Origin: Phytoseiulus persimilis
Lineage: Eukaryota; Arthropoda; Arachnida; Mesostigmata; Phytoseiidae
Direction of reading: 5' to 3'
DNA length: 64,000 nucleotides
Assembly (NCBI GenBank): GCA_037576195.1
Contig: CM075101.1
Location: 31,000,001 to 31,064,000, forward strand
Of this stretch, positions 62,264-64,000 are shown in pieces. The notes beneath the pieces are model-generated. The model had not been told where the DNA came from and ran no database searches. It saw only the letters and a list, made by a program, of their open reading frames with translations. Position 1 is the stretch's first letter. Every line of letters starts with the position of its first letter. The position numbers and the translations under genes were made by a program.

Positions 62264-64000
62264 AGGTTCACACCTGTTTCAGATCAGCGACGTGCATATC
62301 GAATTCATTTAACGTTTTCGGGCAGAGTCCTTTTCGTTTATGAATCGCACTGTCTCCGAGAATGTCTCATCTTCCCTTTGTCAGCAAGTCTCCGAACCAC
62401 CACCTTGGTTGCCCAACCTCAGCGCCGCCAGAGACGATGCGAGAAGCTGTCTCATTCATCTCAAAGCAGCACCATCGTTCTCGAAGGTTAGTAAGGTTCC
62501 GGGGAATCAGGAAGGTAGAAATTAATATAGGCCCCGATGTGCTCGTGACCAGCTATGCGGTCTTCAGAACGATATTTATTAGTTGACCTCCGAGGGTTTT
62601 CCCTGTGCCCTCGCGTGCATATCTCTCGGATTGCGGCGTCGCAATGTCGGATAATTTCCAAGAAGCGCCCCATGCTCGGCATGGCCTTGTTGATCTGGGC
62701 CGTCATCAGGCTTCGTCCTCAATGGAAGCGATGAGAATCGTCTTTCGAAAACTATGAAAACGTCAACGGATCTCCGGACGCGAACCATGTCGGATTGTGC
62801 TGGTTTCTGCAGCTTTCTCGAGAGGAAGCAGTCATGAGGCGGCGCCCGAACGGCTGGGTACTCAGCCGAGAGAAGACACGGAGAGGACGTCAACACGTTA
62901 CCGGCCGGGGCGGCGGGGGGAAACGAGGGGAGAGGATGGAGGGTTCAATTTTTCCACCGGGACTAGGCGGTGTCAGCCGAGATTCGAGGTTGAACGACGC
63001 ATTCCCCTGAGAAATACGGATCGAGCGTTCTGCATTATTCCTACGTCTCCGCAGGCTTTCGTTTCCACCGGAGCGACCCGAACCCTCTGGCATTCCTCAT
63101 GGAGATCAGTCGCTGCCCAACGGGAATCCTAGGCTATGGAGAGCTAGAACGCTCTGAAACAGAGCGATACGTTGAGTAAAGAGTTCTCGACTGAAGATCG
63201 AGGAGGAGGAGGAGGGACGAAAAAGGATCGGACAGAAAGATCCCGGAGAGCCTGCTAGAGAGCCCGCGTTCCGCGCCGAGGAACAGGCGGAGCAATGATT
63301 CTCCCGAAAGCGGATTCACTTCCCAGAACTCATTCCGAGATTAAGCCCGACCTTGTGGGGTGCTTTCGGAGTCGTTTCTCATTGCGAAGAGTCACAAAAC
63401 ACGACAACCAAATTCTGCCCCCGGCCAGGGCGGTAAGGAGAGGATATGATAGTGACGCGGAACGAGAGCCGTCCGGCAGATGCCTTACGCTATAACAGTG
63501 AATCGAGTCTTCCGCCGCCCCATCAATGGCTCGTGAATCTCATCTGAGATCGTCAAATCACCTACGACCGGCTCAACCCTATTGGTCATGTTTCCTTACT
63601 CGTCACTTAGGGGAGAGAGTGCAACGGCATGGTGTCCAGCCTTGCGTTTTTTCGAGATCCTCGTAGAAACTGCCGCTGGAGCTCGATCGAGTGCGACAGG
63701 AGAAATAATCTGAAAACACGGAGCTGGACTACACGCGCGCGAGGTCAACGACAGAAACGACGACAACCGCATTGATCGTCGTGACGTCTGATCATCAGGA
63801 AACGTAGCACACCTCCTGCAGGTCTGAATCAGAGACGCCATTCGAGCCGATGGAGGTGCCGAGCTACTAAACAGACGACGGCAATATAAATATCAATGGC
63901 GGCCTCCTTATTCGATGTATTTTTACCATTTCTAAATTTACCTACTTCATTTATATTTAGCTGTCGCGCGACTAGGGCGTGCGGCCGGCTCGTTGCCCTG
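62264..64000. other. No recognised gene
   Basis: Short frames only. A minus-strand ATG at 63841 opens MASLIQTCRR before a donor-like AG|GTGTGC and could start a gene reading leftward, but no partner exon was found. The last 120 bp are AT-rich (GCAATATAAATATC, CATTTATATTTAG). Confidence 0.3.

Noticed and set aside
1-64000. tRNA and rRNA genes
   Set aside because: I scanned by eye for B-box-type GGTTCGAATCC strings and conserved rRNA segments and saw none in a cloverleaf context; a covariance search was not possible here.

Overview
The window is eukaryotic and most likely from an arthropod. It carries spliced animal genes with short introns (about 60-135 bp), GT-AG borders and AATAAA signals, and there are no bacterial operons or ribosome binding sites. 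Base composition is close to balanced, introns are few and small, and retroelement relics sit beside a tight gene cluster. A small-genome chelicerate such as a predatory mite would fit, but nothing here proves the taxon.

Layout. (1) 1-11.6 kb is repeat territory: a complete foldback/MITE-like element with a 7-bp target duplication (697-1206), a long decayed protein-coding relic of unknown, possibly viral or envelope-like origin (3379-5200), a non-LTR reverse transcriptase scrap (5536-6110), a truncated Ty3/gypsy-type LTR element on the minus strand (6101 to about 8240), an orphan terminal exon (8840-9154) and a 45-bp minisatellite that flips orientation near 10,062. (2) 11.6-22.7 kb is a compact cluster of four well-supported genes whose exons I could join in frame: IGBP1/TAP42 (minus, 334 aa), REV1 (plus, 867 aa), mitochondrial ribosomal protein L28 (minus, 233 aa) and site-1 protease MBTPS1 (plus, 1061 aa). 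They alternate head-to-head and tail-to-tail, with 721-bp and about 1.1-kb shared upstream regions and a 120-bp shared 3' gap. A possible minus-strand gene follows at 22.7-23.5 kb. (3) From about 23.5 to 60.6 kb I recognise no gene. This block is full of G+C-rich tetranucleotide, GA, CAG/CGA and homopolymer tracts and holds only a few candidate exons. It could be a large intron, a regulatory landscape or simply intergenic DNA. (4) 60.6-62.3 kb has several protein-like open segments with compatible splice sites, probably an unrecognised plus-strand gene. The end of the window shows nothing firm.

The four named genes share no single pathway: PP2A/TOR signalling, translesion DNA synthesis, mitochondrial translation and Golgi proteolysis. 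Their packing looks like ordinary housekeeping clustering, and the head-to-head pairs may share promoters. The most notable signals are two abutting perfect palindromes (34 + 20 bp) inside a 133-nt MBTPS1 intron, a REV1 whose usual ubiquitin-binding motifs are not visible but which has two adjacent SUMO-interaction-like motifs, and the inverted in-frame 45-bp minisatellite.
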